A program made the position numbers and the translations under genes. A stretch of 64,000 bases of DNA from Spirochaetia bacterium (GTDB taxonomy: Bacteria > Spirochaetota > Spirochaetia > Sphaerochaetales > Sphaerochaetaceae), in contig JAKVOU010000001.1 in the NCBI GenBank assembly GCA_022482625.1, forward strand, positions 2,962,784-3,026,783. Reading direction: 5' to 3'. This document shows positions 1 to 8,265 of the stretch, in pieces; position 1 is the first letter of the stretch; the number at the start of each line of letters is the position of its first letter. The notes under the pieces are model-generated. The model worked only from the letters and a program-made list of their open reading frames with translations. It was not told where the DNA came from and did no database searches.

Positions 1-41
1 CTACCGAACTGGCGGTTGATAGTAATGACGAATCTGGACAT
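1..41 (-). CDS. Cytidylate kinase-like protein, N-terminal fragment cut by window edge
   Basis: Only the first 13 codons are inside the window. They read MSRFVITINRQFG, which matches the start of the cytidylate kinase-like family (AAA_26 nucleotide kinases that begin with I-x-I-x-R-Q-F-G-S-G-G). The ATG at 41 is preceded on the minus strand by an AGGAGG ribosome binding site about 6 bases upstream. The gene lies directly after a small open frame on the same strand. The family call rests on the conserved RQFG start alone and cannot be tested further here. Confidence 0.55.
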   Translation of the reverse strand, partial: MSRFVITINRQFG

Positions 42-52
42 GCTGCCTCCTG

Positions 53-217
53 TCATGGGCACATATGCCCATCCGCATTCTTATTTTTCAATGCCATTTG
101 CAAAAGTCTCTGCAGTTTTTCCTGCATCGGCCAAAATTGTTCCAGAGAATGCAGAAGCTTCTCTGGAACAGGTTTTCCATACGGTAACATTAATTTGCAA
201 GCTGCGTAAATCTCCAT
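53..217 (-). CDS. Small hypothetical protein (54 aa), possibly a broken gene
   Basis: A 54-residue frame begins MEIYAACK and ends NADGHMCP just upstream of the cytidylate kinase-like gene, on the same strand. It is rich in Leu, Gln and Lys (EQFWPMQEKLQRLLQMALKN), so a helical protein is plausible. A second short frame (318 to 190, MQHLNKCNFNPQKG...) overlaps its start in another phase. The two could be pieces of one gene split by a frameshift. I do not recognise the family. The plus-strand frame over the same bases looks like a shadow. Confidence 0.3.
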   Translation of the reverse strand: MEIYAACKLMLPYGKPVPEKLLHSLEQFWPMQEKLQRLLQMALKNKNADGHMCP

Positions 218-380
218 TTTTGCTTAGTTCCGACATTCATATATACATTCTTGATATATGCTGCTTGTCTTGCCATGCCTTTCTGCGGATTGAAGTTACA
301 TTTGTTTAGGTGTTGCATTCTGTTGAAGGTGGATGATAAACGATTCTGTTACATGTCGGCAACCGACAACCTGCTGTCTT

Positions 381-1517
381 TTACTGTTTCTTACTTTTAC
401 TGAAATAAAATTGTAGGAATGCAACGGCACTGAAACTGCTGATGGCACCGCAGCACAATGCCGATATCAATGATAGGTCACCCAGTTTCCCATAGAGCAG
501 GTTGAGGGGTATGTCTATTGCATCCATGAAAAATGCATTCACAGAAAGTGCAGTGGTTCGTTCAGAACTTCTGACCTCCTTATGTTGGAGATCTGTCTGT
601 AGTGGCATGAAGAGACTATAGCTGACTCGTAGCAGGACGACGGCAATTACAGAAAGCAACAGGTTGACCGTCAATATCTGTATGACTGCTGCAAATCCTG
701 CAAGGCCAAGCAAAATGGATGATGTCCGTCGTTTTCCGAATCTTGCTGTCAGCCTGTAGGAACAGATGCCAAGCATTCCTGAAAGTGTAACCAGTGCATG
801 GCAGATACCTATCTGTGTCATGGTAGCGTTGCAGCGCAGATACTGCAGCTGACTGAAGAATACGGTAAGATTCTGATGGACGACATCAAATAAGGCAACT
901 GCCAGAAGGAGCAAAAGCAGTTTTGGAGAAGGCATGGGAATTTTCTTGGTGGCAATGTGGCTTTTGCACTTGTCGGTATGTTTGGGTTCTTTGATGCCTA
1001 CTGAAAGTATGGTAGCCAACCCATATGGGAAAATGGTCCATGATGCGGCTTTTGCAAAATCATCTTTGATGAAAAGTGCAAAGACAATTGAAGCGAAAAG
1101 CTGTCCTGCCGTAGAAAAAGCATCATATGTGCCGAAAGTTTTCTGGGCTTTTTCCTGTTTGCATGAAAGATAGAGCAATGTCGTATCCAGCCCTGAAAGT
1201 CCTGCAAATACAAACCCGAGGAGAATCCTTTCAAGTAGAAAAAACCAGAAATCGTGTGCATAGTAAAAGATAATCTTTGTGATGAAGAACAGCAAAGTAC
1301 AGATGACCATGCTGTTCTTATAACCGATTTCGTCTGCTACGATTCCCCATGGAAGTTCGAAGGTGAGGCTTGATGCCATAAAACAGCTTTCGATCAACAT
1401 GATCTGTAGCATTGAAAGTCCTGCTGCCTGTCGGTACAAGGTGGCTATGGGGCCATAGAATACCATTCCCTGAAGCAGGGAAATCAGGTAGAGCAGGTAT
1501 ATGTTCCTGTTGTTCAT
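381..1517 (-). CDS. MFS transporter (378 aa)
   Basis: A protein of about 12 membrane segments with the layout of a major facilitator superfamily carrier. The loop after TM2 carries ELPWGIVADEIGYKNS, the usual G-x3-D-(R/K)-x-G-(R/K) type signature, followed by a long hydrophobic TM3. A charged central loop (EPKHTDKCKSHIATKK) separates the two six-helix halves. The substrate cannot be told. The ATG at 1517 has no visible Shine-Dalgarno sequence, and the 5' leader is filled by a nested inverted repeat (1526-1596). It resembles in style the MFS protein at 13955-15199, which also has an E-(L/I)-P-x-G-I-V-A-D motif. Confidence 0.8.
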   Translation of the reverse strand: MNNRNIYLLYLISLLQGMVFYGPIATLYRQAAGLSMLQIMLIESCFMASSLTFELPWGIVADEIGYKNSMVICTLLFFITKIIFYYAHDFWFFLLERILLGFVFAGLSGLDTTLLYLSCKQEKAQKTFGTYDAFSTAGQLFASIVFALFIKDDFAKAASWTIFPYGLATILSVGIKEPKHTDKCKSHIATKKIPMPSPKLLLLLLAVALFDVVHQNLTVFFSQLQYLRCNATMTQIGICHALVTLSGMLGICSYRLTARFGKRRTSSILLGLAGFAAVIQILTVNLLLSVIAVVLLRVSYSLFMPLQTDLQHKEVRSSERTTALSVNAFFMDAIDIPLNLLYGKLGDLSLISALCCGAISSFSAVAFLQFYFSKSKKQ

Positions 1518-1525
1518 AGATAGTG

Positions 1526-1596
1526 TCCGAAAATAAATAGAAATGACTTTCTTCCTGACGAAGAAAGCTCGATGTCAGTTTGTTTTTATTTTCGGA
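1526..1596. repeat. Nested inverted repeat in the leader of the MFS gene
   Basis: The outer arms TCCGAAAATAAA (1526-1537) and TTTATTTTCGGA (1585-1596) pair perfectly over 12 bases. Inside lies a second perfect stem, CTTTCTTC (1547-1554) with GAAGAAAG (1560-1567). On the minus strand the structure ends only 8 bases before the MFS start codon, where no ribosome binding site is visible. It may be a leader regulatory structure or a small inverted-repeat element. Confidence 0.5.
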
Positions 1597-1740
1597 TTAC
1601 TAAACTGGAACATATATCATGATTTGAATCTTTCCAGTTCTATTTGCTTTTGTCAAGCTATGGAGAAAACAAAGAAGCAACTACTAGCTGCTTTCTTCTA
1701 TGCCTGATACTCTTGAAAAATTTTTTCCGAAGTTCCTTGC

Positions 1741-3171
1741 TTAGGTTCTTGCGGTGTTTTTTATAGGAGTGTCATGGGACTTCTTTGCTTTTGAAAAGAT
1801 GGCAGAAGAACATAACAACCCTGTGCAGGCAAGGATAAAGAGCAGATAAAAGGCTTCTGCACTTCCTTTTGCCGTGGTAACTATGAGATTGCTCGTACTT
1901 CCTTGTTGGGCAGCAGCGACAATTGCTGCCGTTATGGCAGTCCCTACCGCACCTGCAAGTTGCTGCAAGGTGTTTATGATGGCATTGCCGTCAGCTTGTA
2001 ATGTATCCGATATCTGCCTTAAGCCATTTGTCATCGTATTGCCCATGAGAAAGCCTTGTCCGAATGTAAAACATACATAGAATATGATAAAGAGATCTGT
2101 CGTGAGTTCCCATGCGAAAATACTGTAGCATAATGTTGCCATGACCATTGCCAGATTACCGATGATGATCGGTTTTTTTGCTCCCATCCTATCCAGGATC
2201 TTTCCACTGAAAGGCGCCAATATGGCACCGAGCATGCAGCCGGGAAGCAGAAGGCAACCTGCTGTAAAAGGATTTTCGCCCAGGACAATCTGTGCGTAGT
2301 TCGGAATGAGGAAACCTAGGGCCAGGCAGATGAACTGGCCGAAGACAATTACAAGTACACTGAGGGTGAATATATGATTATGGAATATATGGAGATGTAC
2401 TATCGGCCTCTTGGTTTCCTTAGAATGTTTTCTGAAAAGGATAAATCCGATGATACTTGTCCCAAAAGGGCCTATTACCTGTATGCTGGACAGACCTGCA
2501 GTTTCAATCTGGTCAATTGCGTAGATGAAACTAGTAAATCCTATGACTAGGCATAGATAACCGAACCAGTCGAATGATGTTTTCTCGGTTGCTGCAGAAC
2601 GTATGGAAAAGAAACCAAGGAAAAATGCAAGTATCTGAAAAGGTAGCAGGATGGCAAATATCATTCTCCAACCAAACGTGTTGATGATCATACCACCTAC
2701 TGATGGGCCTATGGCAGGTGCCATTGCACAGATCAGGGTAGCAATTCCCATCATCATGCCCATTTTATCCAAGGGGGCCTGTTCCAATACGATGTTGAAC
2801 ATCAAAGGCAAGGCAATGCCTGTGCCGATTCCTTGGATAAGCCGTCCTGCGACAAGTAGTGCAAATGTAGGCGCAATGGCATCTATTACCGTTCCTATTA
2901 TGAACAGCAGCATTGCTGCTATGAAGAGATTTCTTGTCTTGAAACGCTTCTTCAGAAATGAAGATGCAGGAATAACATTTGCCAACATCAGCAGATAAGC
3001 AGTAGTAACCCATTGTACTGTTGCGGTTGTTATGTCGAATTCTTTCATCAATGTAGGGAAGGTAACATTCATTGCTGTTTCAATGACGACCCCCATGAAG
3101 GAAAGCAGACCTGTCGCAACAATCGACAAGACGAGTCTCGTATCTATTCTTCTTTCATATGGACTATCCAT
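1741..3171 (-). CDS. DHA2-family MFS multidrug efflux transporter (476 aa)
   Basis: A 14-segment-type MFS exporter of the EmrB/QacA (DHA2) group. Near the N-terminus it reads TAMNVTFPTLMKEFDITTATVQWVTTAYLLMLA (split here only for description), the typical TM1-TM2 region of this family, in which a substrate-interacting W-x-x-T-A-Y-x-L motif follows TM1. RLIQGIGTGIALP in TM4 is the motif B region, and APAIGPSVGG in TM5 is the motif C of antiporters. The ATG at 3171 has an AGGAG site. It lies 39 bases downstream of a marR gene on the same strand, so the two are probably an operon of a drug-responsive repressor and its pump. Confidence 0.88.
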   Translation of the reverse strand: MDSPYERRIDTRLVLSIVATGLLSFMGVVIETAMNVTFPTLMKEFDITTATVQWVTTAYLLMLANVIPASSFLKKRFKTRNLFIAAMLLFIIGTVIDAIAPTFALLVAGRLIQGIGTGIALPLMFNIVLEQAPLDKMGMMMGIATLICAMAPAIGPSVGGMIINTFGWRMIFAILLPFQILAFFLGFFSIRSAATEKTSFDWFGYLCLVIGFTSFIYAIDQIETAGLSSIQVIGPFGTSIIGFILFRKHSKETKRPIVHLHIFHNHIFTLSVLVIVFGQFICLALGFLIPNYAQIVLGENPFTAGCLLLPGCMLGAILAPFSGKILDRMGAKKPIIIGNLAMVMATLCYSIFAWELTTDLFIIFYVCFTFGQGFLMGNTMTNGLRQISDTLQADGNAIINTLQQLAGAVGTAITAAIVAAAQQGSTSNLIVTTAKGSAEAFYLLFILACTGLLCSSAIFSKAKKSHDTPIKNTART

Positions 3172-3210
3172 ATATACTCCTCACGATAATCAGTTCAGTA
3201 AAACAAGAAG

Positions 3211-3666
3211 TCAGGATGTGTGGAGCTTCGTTTCTTGTCCTTTCATGATTTCATAGGCTTGAAATATCGTTGCTGCAGTAGTCTGTATAGCCTGTTCGCT
3301 GATTGAAGAGAACAGCAAAGCCAGTTGTGCATGGTATTCTTTTACATAGATCTGATAGTAAGTCTGGCCAGAAGTGGTCAGGGTAAGGGAAGTTACCCTT
3401 TTGTCTACCTGTTCCTGGTTTTTTGTCAGGACATGCTTTGCTTCCAATTCATTGATCAGTCTGGTGATGCTTGGTGCTGTTACTTTCAGTTCCTTGCTGA
3501 TATCACTGATTTTTACCGGTTGCCCTTTCTCGCTGAGGCAGTGGATAGTATCGATGACCCTGATGTGGCTTGGACTCAGACCATCGGGAAGCCCCGGCAG
3601 GATTTCAGTAATCCTTTTTGCCTGCTGGCATGCTGTCAGAAATTTTTTTATTGATTCCACGTTCAT
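3211..3666 (-). CDS. MarR-family transcriptional regulator (151 aa)
   Basis: The size and layout are those of MarR repressors: an N-terminal dimerisation helix, a winged helix-turn-helix (about residues 40-95; PVKISDISKELKVTAPSITRLINELEAK is the recognition region, quoted in parts), a wing with KRVTSLTLT, and a C-terminal helix. SHIRVIDTIHCL corresponds to the helix before the HTH. It is the first gene of a two-gene operon with the DHA2 efflux pump. A palindrome at 3685-3710 just upstream is a likely autoregulatory operator. The ligand is unknown. Confidence 0.88.
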   Translation of the reverse strand: MNVESIKKFLTACQQAKRITEILPGLPDGLSPSHIRVIDTIHCLSEKGQPVKISDISKELKVTAPSITRLINELEAKHVLTKNQEQVDKRVTSLTLTTSGQTYYQIYVKEYHAQLALLFSSISEQAIQTTAATIFQAYEIMKGQETKLHTS

Positions 3667-3684
3667 ATTTTTATTATTACCTTA

Positions 3685-3710
3685 GATAATTACTTATGGT
3701 AAGTATTATC
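3685..3710. promoter_or_regulatory. Candidate MarR operator upstream of marR-efflux operon
   Basis: The core TACTTA-TGG-TAAGTA (3691-3705) is a perfect palindrome with a 3-base centre. It is extended outward by GATAAT (3685) and ATTATC (ending 3710). It sits 19-44 bases upstream of the marR start, where a MarR dimer could block the promoter. Self-regulation from such a site is typical of the family; binding by this protein is inferred. Confidence 0.55.
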
Positions 3711-3933
3711 TGAAAAACAGGTTTTTCGTCAATAGGATGCAAGAAAAGCAGTATTCTACTTAGTAGGCAGGTCTCTTTGCTGTTGTTGGATCAAAAGATC
3801 GGTCTATGGACAAAAGATTGCTTCTGATGTCAGAATATCAATGCACCCTGTGGTGGTGTAAGACAATGATTTCGTATGGAGAGCAAGAAAGTTCAAGCCA
3901 TACATTTCTTGTCTTGATATGATAGAGGTAAAT

Positions 3934-4617
3934 ATGGCAGACATTTTAAATAGAATAGATCAATTGAGATTGGCAAAGACGACCGAAAACCTGAAAAAGA
4001 ACAACTTCCAGGTTGTCTTTGTTGAAAAAAAAGAAGAGGTACTTTCTGCCTTTGCACGACTCGTTCCCAAAGGCAGTACCGTATGTTCTGGCAATTCTCT
4101 TTCCATACAGGAATGTGGCCTTGCAGAAAATCTCAGGAAAAGCAAATCTTATACCTATATGGACAAAACCGTTCCAGGGATTTCTGAGCAAGACAAGGAA
4201 TTGATCAACCACAAGGCCTTTGGTGCGGATGCATATCTTTGCAGTGCAGATGCCATTACGGAACATGGGGAATTATATCAGGTCGATGCGCTTGGCAATC
4301 GGATTGCGGCAATGATGTATGGACCTAAGAAAGTCATTGTCGTTGCGGGGATGAACAAAATTGTACCTGACCTGGCCTTTGCCGTGCGACGGGTAAAACA
4401 GATAGCCTGTCCTGCCCATGCCGCATTGCATGGTTGGGAAACCTTTTGCTTTTCCAGCGGTACTTGCATAAGTCCTGGCTGTGAACCCGATAACCTTATG
4501 GCTGTACCTGCGGGGTCCTGCCAGACTTCCCTGTGTAGCTTTTCAACGGTTTTTGCCCAACAGCCGGTCAAGGACCGTATCTGCGTCATCTTGGTCGGCG
4601 AGAAACTGGGGCACTGA
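3934..4617 (+). CDS. LUD-domain protein (LutC/YkgG-like, 227 aa)
   Basis: A single LUD (DUF162) domain, as in lactate-utilisation protein LutC/YkgG. Visible family marks include GSTVCSGNSLSIQECGL near residue 50, HKAFGADAYLCSADAITEHGELYQVDALGNR (in parts: GADAYLCSADAITEHG, VDALGNR) in the middle, and VVAGMNKIVPDL before the C-terminal helix bundle. A cysteine-rich tail (CISPGCEPDN) may hold a metal. The upstream ATG at 3919 is possible, but ATG 3934 has an AGAGG site at good spacing. No LutA or LutB neighbours are present, so its role here is unknown. It is monocistronic and convergent with the next gene. Confidence 0.8.
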   Translation: MADILNRIDQLRLAKTTENLKKNNFQVVFVEKKEEVLSAFARLVPKGSTVCSGNSLSIQECGLAENLRKSKSYTYMDKTVPGISEQDKELINHKAFGADAYLCSADAITEHGELYQVDALGNRIAAMMYGPKKVIVVAGMNKIVPDLAFAVRRVKQIACPAHAALHGWETFCFSSGTCISPGCEPDNLMAVPAGSCQTSLCSFSTVFAQQPVKDRICVILVGEKLGH

Positions 4618-4630
4618 GGCTTATGAAATG

Positions 4631-4653
4631 ACCGGACTGTAGATCAGTCCGGT
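4631..4653. terminator. Hairpin between convergent genes
   Basis: ACCGGACTG (4631-4639) pairs with CAGTCCGGT (4645-4653) around a 5-base loop. It follows the LUD gene and overlaps the stop codon of the convergent barrel gene. There is no clear T-run on either side, so it may be a weak bidirectional terminator or a transcript-end stabiliser. Confidence 0.45.
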
Positions 4654-6302
4654 ATGGTCAGCTTTGCAACCAGATATCCCTGGATATTTGTATCAAGGGA
4701 ATTGCTGTTGTCAAAATCTTTATTGCAAGTACCGACAATGGCAACTCCACCATTGATATTAAACTGCTTGCTGATTGCGATTTGTGTAGTCGTATTGTAG
4801 ATCAGTTCATGGCTGAGAGGACCGACCAATAGGAAAGATTTGGAAAAGTCAGTCGGGATATAGTCCGTGATGGCGTTATTGTATTTAATGCCTAGCGGGC
4901 CTTTGAGAATATAGGTAAGGGAAGAGTGTATTTCGCGTTTTTCCTGAAGCATGTCCTTCGAGAAGGCCAGGACGAAACAATCAGGTCCATACGGGTAACC
5001 ATTGTAACCTATTTCATCACCATCCGTACCTCTGTAGCCGACGATGAAATCGTAGTTGTAATTCAGGTTGCTTTCAGAATCATCATCAGCCGTGTTATAT
5101 TTTCTGTTCAAGTATAGATAAGGCATGGTATAGACCATTTCGATTCCTGTAGTGACAAGGGCTCCATCTTGTTGTTCGACATGTTTGACATTGCACAGCA
5201 GGCCACTGGCATTGGGAAACCTATCTGTGCTTTCCCACGGAAGCTGTACCTGATCCAACAGTAACTGTGCATAGAGGGAATATCTGGGGGCAAACGTATA
5301 ACGTATTGCTCCTGACACCAGATTGTTTGCCTCATCAGAGTGTGCCGAGTCTATCTCTTCATCGAGGTATTCTTTTTCGCTGAAGTTATAAAAGTTGTGA
5401 GGATAGATCATCGGTTCCAGTTCCATCAGTGCAAGCGTGTCTGCATAGACCATGGAAGACTGTCCGAGTATTATCTGCAGGTTATCCAAGACATTTGTTT
5501 CCAACCTGTGGCTTACATAGTATTGTTTCTTTCCATCGTTTGCATAGGCATTGAAGTTGAGAGAACCTGTCTGTACATTGTATTGGATGACCGTCAGATT
5601 GTAGAGCATGCGGTCATTGAGACAGGTCAGCTTTGCGTAGTCCCTATGGGTAAAATTGTCTGAAAGGGCAAGGTTCCCTGTAATGCCGTCTCCTTCGCTC
5701 AGATGATTCCTACCCAGTTGGAAATTGACGTTGTTGTTTCCTAGTGAGATACCGGCTTGATAAGGGGTATAGAGTTCCTGCTGCTCCTCACCGGAGAATA
5801 AGAAAGTCCAATTGGCATCGATCAGTTTTTTCTTATCCGTGGAGTCTTGAATCGGAGCCTTGACTACAAAGTTTCCATTCAGTACCAGGTTATCTCCCAT
5901 ATCTGCATTGAAGGAACCGTCGAGGAGCGACGGTCTGTCTTTCTGAGGATACACTGATTCATACCATCTGATGGCTTTTGGGAAGACTGTATTGACACCA
6001 TAAGCTAAGCTGAGATGTAGGTCGGTACTATTTGCCTGATGAAGTTCTTTCTGTAGCTTTTCATAGATATCTTTCTCATATGCCGACAAAGTATCAGGAT
6101 TGATGTGCTCAAGTGCAGTAACAAGCTGGGCCGCTGTCACAGGAGTTGCAGAGGATGGCCCGCTGCAGCCAGAAAGAGTGCAGAGAGCCATTGTTTCTTT
6201 ATAGGCTAAATCGGAACCTTTATATAACCGTTGTAAATTCATGGCCCGTAATCCTGTTGTCAGGCACAAGAAAATAGTTACCGATGTAAATAATTTTTTC
6301 AT
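4644..6302 (-). CDS. Predicted outer-membrane beta-barrel protein (552 aa), Wzi-like candidate
   Basis: A signal peptide (MKKLFTSVTIFLCLTTGLRA) is followed by an alpha-helical N-terminal part (about residues 50-120) and then many short alternating, aromatic-rich strands with a C-terminal hydrophobic strand ending in KLTIPD, as expected of an outer-membrane barrel. The segment FQLGRNHLSEGDGITGNL followed by LSDNF resembles the GRxxLSxGxG...LxLSDN signature of Wzi-type capsule-assembly barrels. I therefore suggest a Wzi-like protein, but only at moderate to low confidence. The gene stands alone. Cysteines near residue 41-46 (CTLSGCSG) are unlikely to be a lipobox because they lie too far in. 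Confidence 0.6.
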   Translation of the reverse strand: MKKLFTSVTIFLCLTTGLRAMNLQRLYKGSDLAYKETMALCTLSGCSGPSSATPVTAAQLVTALEHINPDTLSAYEKDIYEKLQKELHQANSTDLHLSLAYGVNTVFPKAIRWYESVYPQKDRPSLLDGSFNADMGDNLVLNGNFVVKAPIQDSTDKKKLIDANWTFLFSGEEQQELYTPYQAGISLGNNNVNFQLGRNHLSEGDGITGNLALSDNFTHRDYAKLTCLNDRMLYNLTVIQYNVQTGSLNFNAYANDGKKQYYVSHRLETNVLDNLQIILGQSSMVYADTLALMELEPMIYPHNFYNFSEKEYLDEEIDSAHSDEANNLVSGAIRYTFAPRYSLYAQLLLDQVQLPWESTDRFPNASGLLCNVKHVEQQDGALVTTGIEMVYTMPYLYLNRKYNTADDDSESNLNYNYDFIVGYRGTDGDEIGYNGYPYGPDCFVLAFSKDMLQEKREIHSSLTYILKGPLGIKYNNAITDYIPTDFSKSFLLVGPLSHELIYNTTTQIAISKQFNINGGVAIVGTCNKDFDNSNSLDTNIQGYLVAKLTIPD

Positions 6303-6629
6303 ATCTAAAATCCTGTCGGTATTCTATCAGCTAAGCAAAACGGTTTTCAACCCATATAGCATGGAATGCTTTATATGAGGAACCGGTCTTTGACTTATCC
6401 TGATTGAGGAGAATCGAAATACCGATATAAAATGAGTAGATTTTTCTTTTCAAATCATTACATATCAGTGTATAATATAATTGTATGTATAGATGTTATA
6501 TGCAAGAAAAAACTTGTTGTAAGGCAGGCGGAAAGAGATAAACAATATTCTGTTTTTCTTTCAATTCTGTTGCTGTAACAGAGGCTGTAATGAACAGGTT
6601 CTGTGTACAGAAGGTATCAGGAGGCACCA
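6303..6629. other. Intergenic region between divergent genes
   Basis: 327 bases separate the barrel gene (minus) and the TspO-like gene (plus). A TATAAT box at 6471-6476 with a weak TTTCAA 17 bases upstream could serve the plus-strand gene. No further gene or strong hairpin is seen. Confidence 0.4.
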
Positions 6630-7358
6630 ATGAGTTCATACAAAAAACACGCAATTGTTAATTTTGTGGCTTTGATTATTACCATCGGTATCAATGCTCT
6701 TGCCAATATCCTACCGTTGGGAGGCCGGACAACAGGGGAGGTATCTGGAGCGATTGACCTGTTCATTACACCTGCGCCGTATACCTTTGCAATCTGGTCG
6801 GTCATCTATGTTGCACTGGTTGTTGTTTGTTTGCAGGCGTTGGGAAGAAAAGAAGCTACTGTTGTCCTTGGTGGTGATTTCCTTGCCAGCTGTATTGCCA
6901 ACAGCCTATGGATTATCTGTTGGCATTTGCTTCCTGTCCAGATTTCTTTCTTTGTCATCCTGCTTCTGTTGTTTTTTTTATACAGAATTGCCCGGCGTAT
7001 GGTTGCTGAAACGACTGATTTAGGGAAGTTGTTCCGTTTTACTTTCTCTGTATATTTCGGGTGGCTTACGGCAGCAACATTAGTCAACTTCTGCGTATTC
7101 CTTTATGCCATTGGAGTTGTCCCTTCCATCGCATTGACCGTGTTTTTGCTGGCAATAGCCACAGCATGTGCACTGCTGGTACTGCACGGATGGTCCTTGC
7201 CTTGGTATGCTCTTACAGTTGCTTGGGCCTTGTTCGGTGTATGCGTCAGGAACATGGGAAAGAATATGGTAGCACCTATTGCACTTATCCTTTGTCTGGT
7301 ACTGGTTGCCGATGTCATATTTCAAAAGATCAGGCCAGTAACCGGCTCATCTGACTGA
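6630..7358 (+). CDS. TspO/MBR-like membrane protein (242 aa)
   Basis: An integral membrane protein of about seven segments related to the TspO/MBR (tryptophan-rich sensory) family in its longer bacterial form. The key mark is ITPAPYTFAIWSVIYVAL near residue 50, matching the family's (T/P)-P-x-x-x-F-x-x-W-x-x-(I/L)-Y core. Later segments carry FGWLTAATLVNF and a terminal charged tail. The start is set at ATG 6630 because AGGAGG lies just upstream; an upstream start at 6603 lacks such a site. TspO proteins bind porphyrins and related ligands, but the ligand of this long subgroup is not established. Monocistronic. Confidence 0.75.
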   Translation: MSSYKKHAIVNFVALIITIGINALANILPLGGRTTGEVSGAIDLFITPAPYTFAIWSVIYVALVVVCLQALGRKEATVVLGGDFLASCIANSLWIICWHLLPVQISFFVILLLLFFLYRIARRMVAETTDLGKLFRFTFSVYFGWLTAATLVNFCVFLYAIGVVPSIALTVFLLAIATACALLVLHGWSLPWYALTVAWALFGVCVRNMGKNMVAPIALILCLVLVADVIFQKIRPVTGSSD

Positions 7359-7384
7359 TGATGTGTTTGGAGCCGGTCCTTTTG
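7341..7384 (+). terminator. Probable terminator of the TspO-like gene
   Basis: ACCGGCTC (7341-7348) pairs with GAGCCGGT (7370-7377), followed by CCTTTTG. The arm starts within the last codons of the gene and the loop is long (21 bases), so the call is moderate. Confidence 0.45.
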
Positions 7385-7399
7385 CTTTGATGACCTGGA

Positions 7400-8143
7400 T
7401 TACTGCACTGAAGGGCCCTGAAGTTTCTTCTTTCGCTTTGAGATGCCGTCTGCCACTTTTGCTGCAGCGAAAGCAAAGACATAGGTAATCGAACCATAGG
7501 TAAGGAAGGTCATGATCGTATCATCCCATTGGATTACCTCCAAAGGACTGGTAAGAGTACCTTCACTGTGGTTCCTTCCTGAGCCTCTGCCTTGTCCTTC
7601 TCCTCGGAATTCTTCTGTTCCGTTTCTGAAAGGAGCAGCAAGGAATGAAAGGAATCGGGAAGATACCAGACTGTAGACGCCGAATGCCAGGATGGTGCTT
7701 ATCAATAGAGTAGCCAGGATCTTGGGTAAATGGAGCCTACGTGCAATCATGTTGAAATGAAGTCCCAGATGAATCCCGACAAGGACCAGCATTATTGCAG
7801 CAGTTGTCAGGTGGATTGTCTCCCAATAACCTGCACCATGGAAGGAGAAGATGATTTTACTGATCATCAGGCTGCTGATAAGCATGACGATCACGCAGAT
7901 TCCGAGCAGGATGTTGACTATATAGCCGATCCTGGTTTTCTTGTTGATTCCTGAAGAAAATGCCTTTTTGAATAAGTTTTCAACATATCGTGGGTGGATA
8001 GCAATGTGTACGACCATCAATCCAAGTAAGGCCAGGCCAAAGACCTCATGGAATTTCAACGTCACCGCAAACTTATAAAACATCAGAAAGAACAGGACAG
8101 AGAGCAGTGCATCAAGTAGTAGCAATGCAGTTGACTTTTTCAT
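7400..8143 (-). CDS. DUF4405-like multi-pass membrane protein (247 aa), possible haem-binding cytochrome
   Basis: Six or so membrane segments contain spaced histidine pairs: FHEVFGLALLGLMVVHIAIH in TM2 and FHGAGYWETIHLTTAA / GIHLGLHFNMI in TM4-TM5. This is the pattern of DUF4405 and related four-helix b-type cytochrome or flavinylation-associated membrane proteins. A Gly/Arg-rich periplasmic loop (GEGQGRGSGRNHSEG) precedes the last segment. The function is inferred from the histidine pattern only. No redox partner gene is adjacent. The start ATG at 8143 has a GGAAAAGGG-type site. Confidence 0.65.
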   Translation of the reverse strand: MKKSTALLLLDALLSVLFFLMFYKFAVTLKFHEVFGLALLGLMVVHIAIHPRYVENLFKKAFSSGINKKTRIGYIVNILLGICVIVMLISSLMISKIIFSFHGAGYWETIHLTTAAIMLVLVGIHLGLHFNMIARRLHLPKILATLLISTILAFGVYSLVSSRFLSFLAAPFRNGTEEFRGEGQGRGSGRNHSEGTLTSPLEVIQWDDTIMTFLTYGSITYVFAFAAAKVADGISKRKKKLQGPSVQ

Positions 8144-8265
8144 TTTTTCCCTTTTCCTGCAGCAGCAAGCTATTGCTGCAGTATTTTTTAATGTTATATA
8201 TCCTCATCCGAGGCTAAGTCGAATGTAGCATGTGCATGTGGTGAAAATATGGTGATTGTGAGCTT

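Noticed and set aside
16-309. 97-codon plus-strand frame at the left edge
   Set aside because: It lies opposite the minus-strand cytidylate kinase-like start with its AGGAGG site, has no ribosome site of its own and no recognisable domain; treated as a shadow.
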